DNA of 50,071 nucleotides, taken from Ruminococcus sp. (GTDB lineage: Bacteria; Bacillota; Clostridia; Oscillospirales; Acutalibacteraceae). Made by a program: the position numbers and the translations under genes. Shown here piece after piece: positions 1-10,465 of this stretch. The DNA lies in assembly GCA_017384945.1 (NCBI GenBank), contig JAFNSO010000037.1:1-50071 (forward strand), in the 5' to 3' direction. The notes below the pieces were generated by a model. That model ran no database searches and had not been told where the DNA came from. It saw only the letters and a program-made list of their open reading frames with translations. The first letter of the stretch is position 1; each line of letters opens with the position of its first letter.

Positions 1-30
1 ACTCCTGTTATTTGGTTTTTCGTCACTACT

Positions 31-59
31 ATTATAACATTTTGGGGCTATGTTGTCTG
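31..59 (-). promoter_or_regulatory. Putative divergent sigma-A promoter for a gene off the left edge
   Basis: Read on the minus strand there is a perfect -10 TATAAT (31-36) and, 17 bases upstream, a weak -35 CAGACA (54-59). Minus-strand bases 1-7 read ACAGGAGT-like and contain AGGAG, which looks like a ribosome binding site. A gene reading leftward therefore probably starts just outside the window. The -35 matches the consensus only partly. Confidence 0.4.
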
Positions 60-156
60 TGTTTTTTTATCATTTTCCCGCGTTTTTGCCAGACTTTTCA
101 AGGTTTTTATGTGGGAAAGTTGAGCGATTAACAATTAACAGAAAGGATGTGGACAA

Positions 157-1560
157 ATGAAAAGAGTTTTGCGAAGGTCTTGGCTTACCTTTGTGGTCGT
201 TATCGCTTTTTTCGGCGGTATGGCTTTTCTTATCGCGGAAACTCTTCTCAGCGCTTCCGACTGGGTCGACCAAGCGTATAACGGTCACATCTCGGGCGCG
301 GGAGGACTTGCTCAGGCGGGCAGCATCACCGACAGAAACGGTGACACGCTGGCTAAAACCGTCAACAAGGAACGCGTCTACCATGAGGACAAAACCACGC
401 GAAAGGCTCTCCTTCATGTTGTCGGAGACAATTCGCTCAACATATCCACGGCGATCCAAAGCCGCTTCCGTTCAGAGCTGACGGGCTACAGCTTCATCTG
501 GGGGCTTAATATGCCCAAGTCGTTTCGAGGCGGCAGGGATATGCAGCTCACCGTCGACGCAAAAACCTGCAAGGCGGCTTACGAGGCGCTCAGCAACTAC
601 GACAGTGGCGCGTGCGTGATTTACAACTACAACACGGGCGAGATTATCTGCTCGGTGAGCGTCAAGGCTTACGACCCGAACAGCCCGCCTAAGATCACAA
701 AGAAAAACGAGGATAAGTACGATGGCGTTTACCTCGACAATGTTCTTTCCTCGACATATACACCCGGTTCGATATTCAAGATCGTGACTGCGGCGGCGGC
801 GATTGAAAACATCCCCGGCGTTATGGAGCGCAAATGGTATTGCTCCGGCAAGGAGGATATCGGCGGCGGAGACGTCACCTGTGTCGGCGAACACGGCACT
901 GTCAATCTTGAACAGGCGTTCGGACATTCCTGCAACATCGTTTTCGCGGAGCTTGCGGTTGAGCTCGGCCCCGAAAAGATGAACGCTATGGCGAAGAAAA
1001 TGGGCATAAAGGCTCAGTTCGACATAAGCGGTGTCAAGACGAAGCAGGGCGTCTACAGCATAAAGAACATAAACAAAAACCAGCTCGCGTGGTCGGGCGT
1101 CGGTCAGTACACCGACCAGGTCAACCCGACTCAGATGGCGATTCTCTGCGGAGCTATCGCCAAGGGCGGAAAATACACAAAACCGTACATAATCAGCGGC
1201 GAAAGCGGCTCGATCCTTTCCGATCTCGGTCTCTCGGCCGCGGGAAGCGAGGGCGGCGAGCTCGTCAAGCCCTCAACCGCGAAGGTTCTGCAAAAGCTTA
1301 TGAGAAGCGCGGTCGTCAACGACTACGGCGACGATATGTTCGGCGGGATGAAGATTTGCGCCAAAACAGGTACGGGTGAAACCGTCAAGGGCGACGAGGA
1401 AAAGAACGACGGCTGGATGATCGGCTACTGCACAGACGAGGATACTCCGCTCGCGTTCGCGTGCGTGTGTCACTCAACGGACGAGTACGGTTATTCCTCG
1501 GCGGGCAAGATCGCGAAGGCGGCAATGCTTCAGGCGAGAAAAAGCTTAAAAAACGACTGA
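157..1560 (+). CDS. Penicillin-binding protein, peptidoglycan D,D-transpeptidase (short class B type)
   Basis: This is a membrane-anchored transpeptidase that would cross-link peptidoglycan stem peptides outside the membrane. One N-terminal membrane helix (about residues 9-30) is followed by a short linker region with the ITDRNGD signature (57-63) and the penicillin-binding domain. The three active-site motifs are visible: SIFK (S205-K208, serine nucleophile), SCN (258-260) and KTG (403-405). At 467 residues it lacks the long pedestal of FtsI or PBP2 and is closer in size to PbpA or elongation/sporulation class B proteins. The start follows AGAAAGGATG. It lies 38 bases before secA with a 12-bp palindrome (1562-1573) between them and may be co-transcribed. 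Family assignment is firm; which cellular process it serves (division, elongation or sporulation) cannot be read from the sequence. Confidence 0.9.
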   Translation: MKRVLRRSWLTFVVVIAFFGGMAFLIAETLLSASDWVDQAYNGHISGAGGLAQAGSITDRNGDTLAKTVNKERVYHEDKTTRKALLHVVGDNSLNISTAIQSRFRSELTGYSFIWGLNMPKSFRGGRDMQLTVDAKTCKAAYEALSNYDSGACVIYNYNTGEIICSVSVKAYDPNSPPKITKKNEDKYDGVYLDNVLSSTYTPGSIFKIVTAAAAIENIPGVMERKWYCSGKEDIGGGDVTCVGEHGTVNLEQAFGHSCNIVFAELAVELGPEKMNAMAKKMGIKAQFDISGVKTKQGVYSIKNINKNQLAWSGVGQYTDQVNPTQMAILCGAIAKGGKYTKPYIISGESGSILSDLGLSAAGSEGGELVKPSTAKVLQKLMRSAVVNDYGDDMFGGMKICAKTGTGETVKGDEEKNDGWMIGYCTDEDTPLAFACVCHSTDEYGYSSAGKIAKAAMLQARKSLKND

Positions 1561-1598
1561 TACGTTTAAACGTTTTAATATGAAAGGAAGAAAACTCT

Positions 1599-4457
1599 AT
1601 GAATCCATTGAAATTATTATTCGGAAATTACTCAAAGCGCGAGGTCAAGCGCGTTCAGCCTATAGCTGACAAGGTTCTCGCGCTCGAGGAAAAATACGCG
1701 GCGATGAGCGAGTCAGAGCTCAAAAAGCAGACCGCGATCTTGAAGGAAAGACTCGCAAACGGCGAGACGACCGACGATATCCTCCCCGACGCCTTCGCGG
1801 TTTGTCGAGAGGGCGCGTGGAGAGTGCTCGGAATGAAGCACTTCCCCGTTCAGATCATCGGCGGTATAATTCTTCATCAGGGAAGAATCGCCGAAATGAA
1901 AACAGGTGAAGGTAAAACACTCGTGGCGACGCTTCCCGCTTACCTTAACGGTCTTACGGGTGAGGGCGTTCATATCGTTACCGTCAACGACTACCTTGCC
2001 CGCCGTGACTCGGAGTGGATGGGCAAGCTTTACCGCTACCTCGGTCTTACGGTAGGTCTTATCGTTCACGACCTCGACAACGACGAGAGAAAGGAAGCCT
2101 ACGCCGCTGACATCACCTACGGTACAAACAACGAGCTCGGCTTTGACTATCTGAGAGACAACATGGTCGTTTACAAGGAGCAGAAGGTTCAGCGCGGTCA
2201 CGCCTTCGCGATCGTCGACGAGGTCGACTCGATCCTCATAGACGAGGCGCGTACTCCGCTTATCATAAGCGGCAAGGGAGACAAGAGCACCGAGCTCTAC
2301 ACTCAGGCCAACCGCTTCGCGAAAACACTCACCGTTCACCGCTTTGCCGAGCTTGACTCCAAGGAGGATATGGAGAGCTACTACGCCGAAAACGGTATCG
2401 ACTACGTAGTAGACGAAAAGGCAAAGACCGCAACTCTCACCCAGAGCGGCGTTAAAAAGGCGGAGGAATTCTTTAACATAGAAAACTTAACCGACCCCGA
2501 CAACCTCACGATTCAGCACCACGTCAATCAGGCGATCAAGGCTAACGGCATTATGAAGCGCGACGTTGATTACGTTGTTAAGGACGGCGAAATCATCATC
2601 GTAGACGAGTTTACGGGTCGTCTTATGTACGGCAGACGCTACAACGAGGGTCTGCATCAGGCGATTGAGGCGAAGGAAGGCGTTAAGGTTCAGAACGAGA
2701 GCAAGACGCTCGCAACGATCACCTTCCAGAACTACTTCCGTCTGTACAAAAAGCTTTCGGGTATGACAGGTACGGCTATGACCGAGCAGACCGAGTTCCA
2801 GGAGATCTACAAGCTCGACGTTGTTGAAATCCCAACAAACAAGCCGCTCGCCAGAATCGATCTCCCCGACTCCGTTTTCCAGACGGAAATGGGCAAGTTC
2901 AACGCCGTTATCGAGCAGATAGTTGAAGCTCACAAAAAGGGTCAGCCTGTGCTCGTAGGTACGATTTCGATTGAGAAATCCGAGCTCCTTTCAAAAATGC
3001 TCAAAAAGCGCGGCATAAAGCACAATGTCCTCAACGCGAAGCAGCACGAGAAGGAAGCGGAGATCATCGCTCAGGCGGGTATGTACGGCGCCGTTACGAT
3101 CGCTACGAATATGGCGGGTCGTGGTACCGATATCATCCTCGGCGGTAACGCCGAGTACCTCGCAAAGGCTTCCATGCGCAAGCAGGGTATTGAGGACGAG
3201 CTCATCGCCGAGGCGACGGGCTACGCCGAGACCGACGACGAGGAAATCCTTGAGGCGCGTAAGATTTTCAAGGAGTTAAACGACAAATACAGCGAGGAAA
3301 TCAAGGAGGAGGCTCAGCAGGTAAGAGACGCGGGCGGACTCTTTATCATCGGCACAGAGCGTCACGAGTCGAGACGTATCGACAACCAGCTGCGAGGCCG
3401 TGCGGGTCGTCAGGGAGACCCGGGTACCTCGAGGTTCTTCCTCTCTACAGAGGACGACCTTATGCGTCTGTTCGGCGGCGACAGAATGAAGGCTATGCTC
3501 TCCAGAATGAACGTCGACGAGGATATGCCGATTGAAAACAAAATGCTCACCAACATCATCGAGGGCTCTCAGGAGAAGGTCGAGCTCAGAAACTTCGGAA
3601 TCCGTAAAGACGTTCTCCAGTACGACGACGTTCTCAACCGTCAGCGTGAGATCATTTACACCCAGCGCGATCAGGTTCTCGACGGCGAGGATCTGCACGA
3701 CACGATCCTCGATATGATCGACAAGAATGTTGCGGAGACCACGGCTCGTTTCCTTCCCGCCGAGGACAAGGAAAACTGGAACATCACCGCCCTGCTTGAC
3801 ACCTACGACGGCTGGGCTATCGAGGACAGAAGCAAGTATAAATTCTCGGACGAGGATATTGAGAATATCGAGGCGGACGAGATCAAGGATATGATCATAA
3901 AGGACGCTCGCGATATTTACGCCGCGAATGAAAAGCTCCTCCCCGAGGAGACCATCCGCGAGATGGAGCGCGTTTACCTGCTCCGCTCGGTTGACACATA
4001 CTGGATGGATCACATTGATAATATGGATCAGCTCAAGGCGGGCATCCACCTGCGCTCCTACGGTCAGCACGACCCCGTAGTCGAGTACCGTCTCGAGGGC
4101 TTCGATATGTTCGACGAGATGATCGCGTCTATTCAGGAGGATACGATAAAGCTTATGCTCACTCAGCCCAAGAGGGTTTACGAGCAGAAGAGAAGAAGAG
4201 AGGCGATTGCCGCTGCGAAGCGTCTCGCCGCGCAGAGAGCTGCCGACGCGAGGGCGGAGAGCTCCGACGATGACGAAAGCGACGTTGTAAAGAACGCGCT
4301 AAAGCGCAAGCAGGTCGCCGAGCCGACTCAGACCTCGGGCGACGGCACAGACTCCGCGAACAAGACAATCCGCAAGGGTAAGAAAATCGGCAGAAACGAT
4401 CCCTGTCCCTGCGGAAGCGGAAAGAAGTACAAGAAGTGCTGCGGCAGAAACGAGTAA
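1599..4457 (+). CDS. secA: Preprotein translocase ATPase SecA
   Basis: SecA is the ATP-driven motor that pushes signal-peptide-bearing proteins through the SecYEG channel, acting at the inner face of the membrane. Walker A (MKTGEGKT, 100-107) and Walker B with the DEAD-like box (DEVD, 207-210) are clear. The second helicase half carries the NMAGRGTDI and [10 protein letters not shown] motifs. The C-terminus ends in the zinc-binding SEC-C tail (C936, C938, C947 and a further Cys, 948), which in other SecAs binds SecB or lipids. Length (952) is normal or slightly long, owing to an acidic and basic stretch before the tail. RBS GAAAGGAAG precedes the start. It is followed 22 bases later by gltX. 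The many exported proteins in this window are presumably its clients, but that link is inference. Confidence 0.98.
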   Translation: MNPLKLLFGNYSKREVKRVQPIADKVLALEEKYAAMSESELKKQTAILKERLANGETTDDILPDAFAVCREGAWRVLGMKHFPVQIIGGIILHQGRIAEMKTGEGKTLVATLPAYLNGLTGEGVHIVTVNDYLARRDSEWMGKLYRYLGLTVGLIVHDLDNDERKEAYAADITYGTNNELGFDYLRDNMVVYKEQKVQRGHAFAIVDEVDSILIDEARTPLIISGKGDKSTELYTQANRFAKTLTVHRFAELDSKEDMESYYAENGIDYVVDEKAKTATLTQSGVKKAEEFFNIENLTDPDNLTIQHHVNQAIKANGIMKRDVDYVVKDGEIIIVDEFTGRLMYGRRYNEGLHQAIEAKEGVKVQNESKTLATITFQNYFRLYKKLSGMTGTAMTEQTEFQEIYKLDVVEIPTNKPLARIDLPDSVFQTEMGKFNAVIEQIVEAHKKGQPVLVGTISIEKSELLSKMLKKRGIKHNVLNAKQHEKEAEIIAQAGMYGAVTIATNMAGRGTDIILGGNAEYLAKASMRKQGIEDELIAEATGYAETDDEEILEARKIFKELNDKYSEEIKEEAQQVRDAGGLFIIGTERHESRRIDNQLRGRAGRQGDPGTSRFFLSTEDDLMRLFGGDRMKAMLSRMNVDEDMPIENKMLTNIIEGSQEKVELRNFGIRKDVLQYDDVLNRQREIIYTQRDQVLDGEDLHDTILDMIDKNVAETTARFLPAEDKENWNITALLDTYDGWAIEDRSKYKFSDEDIENIEADEIKDMIIKDARDIYAANEKLLPEETIREMERVYLLRSVDTYWMDHIDNMDQLKAGIHLRSYGQHDPVVEYRLEGFDMFDEMIASIQEDTIKLMLTQPKRVYEQKRRREAIAAAKRLAAQRAADARAESSDDDESDVVKNALKRKQVAEPTQTSGDGTDSANKTIRKGKKIGRNDPCPCGSGKKYKKCCGRNE

Positions 4458-4479
4458 TTTTTATAAACGGAGAATAGCT

Positions 4480-5937
4480 ATGGATGTAATCAAACAGGTT
4501 CGCACGCGATACGCGCCGTCTCCGACAGGTTTTATGCACGTCGGAAACCTGCGCACCGCGCTTTATGAATATCTTATCGCAAAATCTCAGGGCGGCGCTT
4601 TTGTGCTCAGAATCGAGGACACCGACCGCGAGAGATATGTCGAGGGCGCTGTTGACGTTATATACGACACGCTCAAGCTGGCGGGTATAAGCCACGACGA
4701 GGGTCCCGACGTCGGCGGAGACTTCGGCCCCTACGTGCAGTCCGAGAGAAAGGATATGTACCTGCCCTACGCCGAGCAGCTCATCAAGGAGGGCAAGGCG
4801 TACCGCTGCTTCTGCACCAAGGAAAGACTCGAAGAGCTCGCGCAGACCTCCGAGTTCGGCGGCTACGACAGACACTGCCGCGATTTGTCCGAGGAGGAGA
4901 TCGCGCAAAAGCTCAAAGACGGCGAGCCCTATGTTATCCGTCAGAAAATGCCGCTCGAGGGAAAAACCACCTTTACGGACGCGGTTTTCGGCGAGATCAC
5001 CGTCGACAACAGCGAGCTGCAGGATCAGATCCTGATCAAGACCGACGGCTACCCGACCTACAACTTCGCCAATGTTATCGACGACCACACAATGGGTATC
5101 ACCCACGTTGTGCGCGGAAGCGAGTATCTGAGCTCAACTCCGAAGTACAATCTTCTTTACGACGCGTTCGGCTGGGAGATCCCGACCTACGTTCACCTTC
5201 CGCTCATTATGGGCAAGAACGAGGACGGCTCCGTCAGCAAGCTCAGCAAGCGCCACGGCTCGACAGGCTTTGAGGATCTTATCAAGGACGGCTACCTCCC
5301 CGAGGCTATCATCAACTACATCGCCCTGCTCGGCTGGTGCCCGAAGGATAACAAGGAGATTTTCACAATGAAGGAGCTCGAGGAAAGCTTCTTTATCGAA
5401 GGAATTTCAAAATCCCCCGCCGTTTTCGATTACGACAAGCTTCTCTGGATGAACGCCGAGTATATAAAGGCTATGAGCGACGAGGAGTTCACCGAGAGAG
5501 CAACGCCTTACTACAGGGAGGCGCTTGGTGATCTGGAGATTGACTACTCAAAGCTCACCGCCATTCTGAAGCAGAGAACAGAAAAATTCACCGACATCCC
5601 CGACAAAATCAGATTCTTTGCCGAGCTTCCCGAGTACGACAAGGAACTGTTTGTAAATAAAAAGAGCAAGACGAACCTCGAGAACTCACCCGCGCTTTTG
5701 CAGGAGGCATACGACCGACTGAGGGCGCTTGACGACTGGAGCTACGACTCGCTTCACGACTGCCTTATCAATATGGCTGTCGAAAAGGAGCTCAAAAACG
5801 GAACCGTACTCTGGGGAGTACGTATTGCCGCCGCGGGTCAGAAGGTGACCCCCGGAGGAGCGTTTGAGATCCTCGAGCTTTTAGGAAGAGAAGAAGCCCT
5901 CAAAAGAATCGAAAAGGGCCTCGAAAAGTTAAAATAA
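4480..5937 (+). CDS. gltX: Glutamate--tRNA ligase
   Basis: A class I aminoacyl-tRNA synthetase that charges tRNA(Glu) in the cytoplasm. The HIGH-type motif is HVGN (20-23), within [17 protein letters not shown], and the KMSKS-type motif is KLSKR (254-258). Length (485) is typical of bacterial GltX with its C-terminal anticodon-binding alpha-helical cage. RBS GGAG lies upstream of the ATG. It sits between secA and glnS with short gaps, so it is probably co-transcribed. Because a separate GlnS follows, this enzyme could be discriminating (Glu only), but the sequence alone does not prove that. No truncation or odd residue is seen. Confidence 0.97.
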   Translation: MDVIKQVRTRYAPSPTGFMHVGNLRTALYEYLIAKSQGGAFVLRIEDTDRERYVEGAVDVIYDTLKLAGISHDEGPDVGGDFGPYVQSERKDMYLPYAEQLIKEGKAYRCFCTKERLEELAQTSEFGGYDRHCRDLSEEEIAQKLKDGEPYVIRQKMPLEGKTTFTDAVFGEITVDNSELQDQILIKTDGYPTYNFANVIDDHTMGITHVVRGSEYLSSTPKYNLLYDAFGWEIPTYVHLPLIMGKNEDGSVSKLSKRHGSTGFEDLIKDGYLPEAIINYIALLGWCPKDNKEIFTMKELEESFFIEGISKSPAVFDYDKLLWMNAEYIKAMSDEEFTERATPYYREALGDLEIDYSKLTAILKQRTEKFTDIPDKIRFFAELPEYDKELFVNKKSKTNLENSPALLQEAYDRLRALDDWSYDSLHDCLINMAVEKELKNGTVLWGVRIAAAGQKVTPGGAFEILELLGREEALKRIEKGLEKLK

Positions 5938-5954
5938 AACCATCAGGTGATTTT

Positions 5955-7628
5955 ATGGAAAACGAAAAGTTAGTTAATGAAAATTTTATACACAGATTTA
6001 TAAACGAGGACATCGCCGAGGGCGGGGACTATTACGGCAAAAAGGTTCACACCCGTTTTCCGCCCGAGCCGAACGGCTATCTTCACATCGGCCACGCGAA
6101 GGCGGTCTGCGTTGACTTCGGCACCGCCGAGAAATTCTCGGGACTGTGCAACCTGCGTATGGACGACACCAACCCCACAAAGGAGGACGTCGAGTACGTC
6201 GACGCGATAAAAGAGGACATCAAATGGCTCGGCTTTGACTGGGAGGACAGGTTCTACTACGCGTCCGACTACTTTGGGCAGATGTACGACTACGCGGTCG
6301 AGCTGATCAAGAAGGGTCTCGCCTATGTCTGTGAGCTTACGGGCGAGCAGATGCGCGAGTACCGCGGTGACCTTTCGACTCCCGCAAAGTCACCCTACCG
6401 CGACAGACCCGTTGAGGAGAGTCTGGATTTGTTCAGACGTATGAGAGAGGGCGAGTTTGAGGACGGAAAAATGACCCTCAGAGCGAAAATCGACCTCGCC
6501 TCGGGCAATTTCTGTATGCGCGACCCCGTAATTTACAGAATCAATCATATGAGTCACCACCGCACAGGCGACAAGTGGTGCATTTACCCGATGTACGATT
6601 TCGCGCATCCGATCGAGGACGCGATTGAAGGAATCACGCACTCGCTGTGCACGCTCGAGTTTGAGGCGCACAGACCGCTTTACGACTGGGTTGTGGACAA
6701 TATCTCCGCGCCCTCGAAGCCGAGACAGATCGAGTTCGCGAGACTCGGAATCACAAACACCGTTATGAGCAAGCGTAAGCTCCGCCGTCTTGTCGAGGAT
6801 GGCTTTGTCAGCGGCTGGGACGACCCGAGAATGCCGACACTCTGCGGTATGAGACGCAGGGGCTACACACCCGAGTCGATCCGCAGCTTCACCGACCAGA
6901 TCGGCGTTTCAAAGGTAAACTCGACGGTTGAGTACGGCTTTTTGGAGCACTGCCTGCGCGACGACCTCAACGAGAGAGCCGCGAGAGCGATGGCTGTGCT
7001 CGACCCCGTTAAGCTCGTAATCACAAACTACCCCGAGGGCAAAACCGAGGAGTTTGAGGTGGAAAACCACCCCAACCACCCCGAAATGGGAACAAGAACC
7101 GTGACCTTCTCGCGCGAGCTCTTTATCGAGTCGACCGACTTTATGGAGGAGCCGTTCAAGAAGTATCAGCGCCTTTACGTCGGCAACGAGGTCAGGATCA
7201 AGAGCGCCTATATCGTAAAGTGCACAGGCTGCAAGAAGGACGACAGCGGAAAGGTTGTTGAGGTTTACGCCGAGTACGACCCCGAGACAAGAGGAGGAAA
7301 CACCCCCGACGGCAGAAAGGTCAGGGGCACGATCCACTGGGTCAACGCGCTCGATTGTCTAGACGCGGAGGTCAGAATGTACGACGACCTCTTCACGGTC
7401 GAGGATCCCGACGGCGCTGAGGGTGAGTTTACGGACTACATCAATCCCGAGTCGCTCGTTGTGCTCAAGGGCTGCAAGGTCGAAAAAGCCCTCGGCTCCG
7501 CGAAGCCCGAGGATCGCTTCCAGTTTATGAGACAGGGCTACTTCTGCGCCGACTGTAAGGACAGCGGAGAAGGCGCGCTCGTATTCAACCGCGCGGTCGG
7601 TTTGAAGGACAGCTTTAAAAAGAAATAA
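5955..7628 (+). CDS. glnS: Glutamine--tRNA ligase
   Basis: A class I synthetase that charges tRNA(Gln) directly. The N-terminus has [16 protein letters not shown] with HIGH at 44-47, the GlnRS rather than GluRS pattern. The KMSKS-type motif is VMSKR (270-274), preceded by RLGITNT. The C-terminal half is the GlnRS beta-barrel anticodon-binding domain, with paired cysteines CTGCKK and CADCKD. The 557-residue length is normal, with no fused YqeY domain. RBS is weak (CAGGTG). It lies 17 bases after gltX and ends at a strong terminator. Most Firmicutes lack GlnRS and make Gln-tRNA through GatCAB, so its presence is notable and suggests an acquired gene in this lineage (known for some Clostridia). 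Confidence 0.96.
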   Translation: MENEKLVNENFIHRFINEDIAEGGDYYGKKVHTRFPPEPNGYLHIGHAKAVCVDFGTAEKFSGLCNLRMDDTNPTKEDVEYVDAIKEDIKWLGFDWEDRFYYASDYFGQMYDYAVELIKKGLAYVCELTGEQMREYRGDLSTPAKSPYRDRPVEESLDLFRRMREGEFEDGKMTLRAKIDLASGNFCMRDPVIYRINHMSHHRTGDKWCIYPMYDFAHPIEDAIEGITHSLCTLEFEAHRPLYDWVVDNISAPSKPRQIEFARLGITNTVMSKRKLRRLVEDGFVSGWDDPRMPTLCGMRRRGYTPESIRSFTDQIGVSKVNSTVEYGFLEHCLRDDLNERAARAMAVLDPVKLVITNYPEGKTEEFEVENHPNHPEMGTRTVTFSRELFIESTDFMEEPFKKYQRLYVGNEVRIKSAYIVKCTGCKKDDSGKVVEVYAEYDPETRGGNTPDGRKVRGTIHWVNALDCLDAEVRMYDDLFTVEDPDGAEGEFTDYINPESLVVLKGCKVEKALGSAKPEDRFQFMRQGYFCADCKDSGEGALVFNRAVGLKDSFKKK

Positions 7629-7637
7629 TAAAAAATC

Positions 7638-7686
7638 GGACGGGCAGATTATCACCTGAAATAGATGAATAATCTGCCCGTCCTTT
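7638..7686. terminator. Bidirectional intrinsic terminator between glnS and the convergent surface-protein gene
   Basis: A perfect 15-bp stem (7638-7652 with 7669-7683) encloses a 16-base loop. Plus-strand transcripts continue into TTTG. Minus-strand transcripts continue into GATTTTTTATT, a proper U-run, so it works best for the gene at 7710-9956 and probably also for the secA-gltX-glnS side. Confidence 0.88.
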
Positions 7687-7709
7687 GTGAAGCATTACGA
7701 ATAGCCCTG

Positions 7710-9956
7710 TTATTTTACATTTATTTTACAGCTGAGCCTTCGCTTGCCGTATTTTACCGTGATTACGGCGCTGCCTGACTTTTTGGCGGTTATTTTGCCC
7801 ATATAGTTCACCGATGCGACGCTCTTGTTCGAGGACTTGAAGGTGACGAGCTTCGAGGTTCCCGTGATTTTGAGCGTAAAGGTCTGACCCTTTTTCAGGG
7901 TCATTTTTGTTTTGTTGAGCTTCGCTCTTTTTACCGTGACCTTGATCGACGCGGTGTAGCTTTTGTGCTTGGCGGTTATTGTTGTTTTGCCCTTTTTCTT
8001 TCCCATTATTTTGCCCGCCGAGTTTACGGAGACTATTTTTTTGTTTTTGACCTTGAAGGTCGTGCCTGATTTTCTGACCTGCTTTACGAGGAAGAGGCTC
8101 TGATCCTCATATAGAGTTACGCTCACCTTGTATTTTATCCGAGTTGAGGTTGTTTTTGACGGTGTGGCGGTCGCGGTTGTCGAGGGCTGAGTCGGAGCTG
8201 TTGTTTCGGGGGCTGTTGTCGGCTGAGTTTCCTGTGTGACGGGCTCGGTCTGCGGCTGAGTTGAGGGCTCGAGCTGCGCCTCCTCATAGGTCAGAAAGTG
8301 GATTCCGTACTCCTGCGCGTAGCGCTCAGCCTCGCTGCCTTCCTTTCCGACAAGCGTAAGAAGCGGAGCTCCCGCAAAGGCGTTCTTGCCGATTGAGGTT
8401 ACGCTTTCGGGAATCACGACCCTTTCCAGCGACTCACAGCCGTAGAACGCGGCGTCGCCGATTGCCCTCAGACCATCGGGCAAAATGACGGACGAGAGGG
8501 TTTTGTTGTTCATAAAAACTCCGTTGCCGAGCTCGGTTATGGTATAATTGTCGATGTGCTGCGGCAGGATAACGTTCGGAGAATATACATCAAACTTATT
8601 GAGAATTACTCCGTCGGCGACAGGAGTGTAATAGGTTGACTTCAGCTCCTCGGGGTCGCCCGCGTTGTAATTGGCGGGGATTATCGAGTCAAGGTGATAA
8701 ACAGTGTCTCTGTCGTTCGGCGATTCCTTGATAGATACATAAAACTCGCCGCTCAGATTGAAGCTCAGTCCGTAGATGTTGTATTCAACGGAGGAGGGCT
8801 TTGTGTAGACGACCTCAAAATATGAGGAGCCCGGTTTTGCTCTGAACACCTCGTCTGAGGAGTTGTAGTAAAAATATGTTCCGTCAAAGGCGAGAAAGCA
8901 GAACGCCTTTTCCCAGAAAGCGCCGTCCTTGTTTTTATATACAGTCCAGCGGGTCGTGATTTTTTGCACGACCTTTTCGCTTCCGCTGTCGGCGCGCTTG
9001 ATAAGAGCGCCGTAAATGCTGCTGCTGTAGGCTTGGTTTACGTAGTAGTCGAGGTTTCCGACGCGAAAGATGCAGGTGTTCACCGAACGCCACCACTCGT
9101 TGTCGTATTTTTCGGAGGGGGCTTTTTCGGGGCATATCCAGCTTGTGTGCATATTTGAGTAGTTTTCGAGCTTATCGTTTTTCCTGAGCAGGGCGTCGCT
9201 CATTAAAAAGAAGGTGTGATTTACCTTTCCGAGATTGTCGTAGCTCGGGTCGTCCAGCGTAACGTCCGTGTGGTAGTACTGACCGTCGAGCTTAACGAGA
9301 GCCCACGAGTGCTTAGCCTTCAGGCTTTGGATGTACTGCGAGTCGATTCCGACCTTTGAGAGAAGGTAGTTGTACGCAAGGGTGTAGCCCTCGCATACGG
9401 CGACGTTGTCGACCAGCGCTCCGTAGGAGGTGTAGACGTTGAGCGACTCGTTGTTTTCGTCGAGGTCGTACTCGCAGGAGACGGCGAGCTTGTCGTGCAG
9501 ATAGCGGCATTTGTGAAAATCGCTCCAGCTCTCGTCGACTCCACTGAGGGCGGAGCTCGCGTTTTTGTCGAAGCGCTCGATTTCGGCGGGGATTTTATCG
9601 ACGTCGAAAAGGTAGTAGGGTCTGATTGAGATGAGGATGTTGTCGCTGTAGCGGGCGGTGGACTCAAAGTTTTTGGGGTTTACGTAGAAGATGTCGGGAT
9701 TTTCGCACAGAACGCTTAGGTAGACCGAGTTGATAACGTCGTCGGAAACACAAAAACGCTCAACGGAAATATCCTCGTTGAGCGCACGAAGTTCCTTCGC
9801 GAGATATTCCGCAAAATCAGGATACATCGCGACGATCTGTCTTGCTGTGTACTTTTCAAAAAGATTGACGGAGGAGACCGTCTGAGCCGCGGACGCGGGA
9901 ATGAGCATCTGACAGAAGAGAATTACCGTCAGAATAAGTGACGAAAATCTTTTCAT
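7710..9956 (-). CDS. Secreted transglutaminase-like, LRR and Ig-like (Big_2-type) surface protein
   Basis: An exported multidomain protein. A signal peptide (about 1-24, ending ASA) is followed by a transglutaminase-like cysteine peptidase fold at about residues 145-240 with the triad C188 (AVCEGYTLAY), H216 (HSWALV) and D231 (HTDVTLDD). Two BspA-type LRR_5 repeats follow (about 465-545, pattern AFYGCESLERVVIPESVTSIG). Next come a Thr/Pro/Gln-rich linker and two lysine-rich Ig-like domains at the C-terminus. I start at the ATG at 9956 because GGAG lies 8 bases upstream; the in-frame GTG at 9965 overlaps that ribosome binding site. It has its own perfect promoter. Related multidomain proteins are common in gut Clostridia; the substrate is unknown. 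Whether the triad is active, and whether it cleaves or cross-links, cannot be told. Confidence 0.9.
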   Translation of the reverse strand: MKRFSSLILTVILFCQMLIPASAAQTVSSVNLFEKYTARQIVAMYPDFAEYLAKELRALNEDISVERFCVSDDVINSVYLSVLCENPDIFYVNPKNFESTARYSDNILISIRPYYLFDVDKIPAEIERFDKNASSALSGVDESWSDFHKCRYLHDKLAVSCEYDLDENNESLNVYTSYGALVDNVAVCEGYTLAYNYLLSKVGIDSQYIQSLKAKHSWALVKLDGQYYHTDVTLDDPSYDNLGKVNHTFFLMSDALLRKNDKLENYSNMHTSWICPEKAPSEKYDNEWWRSVNTCIFRVGNLDYYVNQAYSSSIYGALIKRADSGSEKVVQKITTRWTVYKNKDGAFWEKAFCFLAFDGTYFYYNSSDEVFRAKPGSSYFEVVYTKPSSVEYNIYGLSFNLSGEFYVSIKESPNDRDTVYHLDSIIPANYNAGDPEELKSTYYTPVADGVILNKFDVYSPNVILPQHIDNYTITELGNGVFMNNKTLSSVILPDGLRAIGDAAFYGCESLERVVIPESVTSIGKNAFAGAPLLTLVGKEGSEAERYAQEYGIHFLTYEEAQLEPSTQPQTEPVTQETQPTTAPETTAPTQPSTTATATPSKTTSTRIKYKVSVTLYEDQSLFLVKQVRKSGTTFKVKNKKIVSVNSAGKIMGKKKGKTTITAKHKSYTASIKVTVKRAKLNKTKMTLKKGQTFTLKITGTSKLVTFKSSNKSVASVNYMGKITAKKSGSAVITVKYGKRRLSCKINVK

Positions 9957-9992
9957 CTCTAACACTCCAAAAAACCACCTTATTGTATATAT

Positions 9993-10021
9993 ATTATATA
10001 GTATACAAAAGATTATGTCAA
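9993..10021 (-). promoter_or_regulatory. Perfect sigma-A promoter for the transglutaminase/LRR gene
   Basis: On the minus strand TTGACA (10016-10021), a 17-base spacer and TATAAT (9993-9998) match the consensus at all 12 positions. The start codon lies about 37 bases downstream of the -10 box. Confidence 0.85.
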
Positions 10022-10050
10022 TTAGAAAATCTGCTTGTGCACTCTTACGA

Positions 10051-10081
10051 GGTAATTTTTCTTAATTAAGACACATATAAT
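10051..10081 (+). promoter_or_regulatory. Possible sigma-E-like promoter of spoIIID
   Basis: CATATAAT (10074-10081) resembles the sigma-E -10 element CATACANT. A poor -35 match (GGTAATT, 10051-10057) lies 16 bases upstream. spoIIID is transcribed by sigma-E in Bacillus and Clostridium, which motivates the reading. The same bases contain TATAAT but no good sigma-A -35. Confidence 0.4.
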
Positions 10082-10112
10082 CTATTGAAAAACCGACTCA
10101 GGAGGATTATAT

Positions 10113-10388
10113 GTGAAAGCTATTGTCGAAGAACGCGCCGCCATGCTCGGCGAATACATAATCGAGAGCAAGGGGACAGTGCGGGGCGCCGCGAAAAAAT
10201 TCGGAATCAGCAAGAGCACGGTTCACAAGGACGTCAGCCAAAGGCTCAAAAATATAAACCCCACCCTTTACAGAGAGGTCAGAGAAATCCTCGACACAAA
10301 CAAAAGCGAAAGGCATATCCGCGGAGGGATCGCCACCCGCGAAAAATATATGCACGAGAGAAATTCGGCCAAACGGCGTTCGGTTTGA
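10113..10388 (+). CDS. spoIIID: Stage III sporulation transcriptional regulator SpoIIID
   Basis: A small DNA-binding protein that tunes the sigma-E regulon in the mother cell during sporulation, repressing some genes and activating others. The 91-residue product carries the family core: TVRGAAKKFGISKSTVHKD (helix-turn-helix, about 22-40), RLKNINPTLYREVREILD and the basic tail RHIRGGIATREKY. The start is GTG at 10113, seven bases after a strong AGGAGG (10100-10105); the ATG two bases earlier would hit an immediate stop (ATGTGA). It stands alone, divergent from the surface-protein gene and upstream of the ABC operon, which has its own promoter. Its presence argues that the organism forms endospores. 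Confidence 0.96.
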   Translation: MKAIVEERAAMLGEYIIESKGTVRGAAKKFGISKSTVHKDVSQRLKNINPTLYREVREILDTNKSERHIRGGIATREKYMHERNSAKRRSV

Positions 10389-10406
10389 AAAAATAGGTTT
10401 TTTCTC

Positions 10407-10435
10407 TTGACCGAGCCGCATTGAGAGGGTAAAAT
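10407..10435 (+). promoter_or_regulatory. Promoter of the ABC exporter operon
   Basis: TTGACC (10407-10412), a 17-base spacer and TAAAAT (10430-10435) lie 30 bases upstream of the chosen start codon. Each box has one mismatch to the sigma-A consensus. Confidence 0.65.
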
Positions 10436-10465
10436 AATAGGAAAAGGATGAAAAGGAGAGAAGTA

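Noticed and set aside
1562-1573. ACGTTTAAACGT palindrome between the PBP gene and secA as a terminator
   Set aside because: The stem is weak, the loop would be almost absent, and the run of T is short. It may be chance or an operator.
1713-4070. Long open frames antisense to secA
   Set aside because: They shadow a strongly conserved gene, have no ribosome sites and no recognisable domains; they arise from the codon bias of secA.
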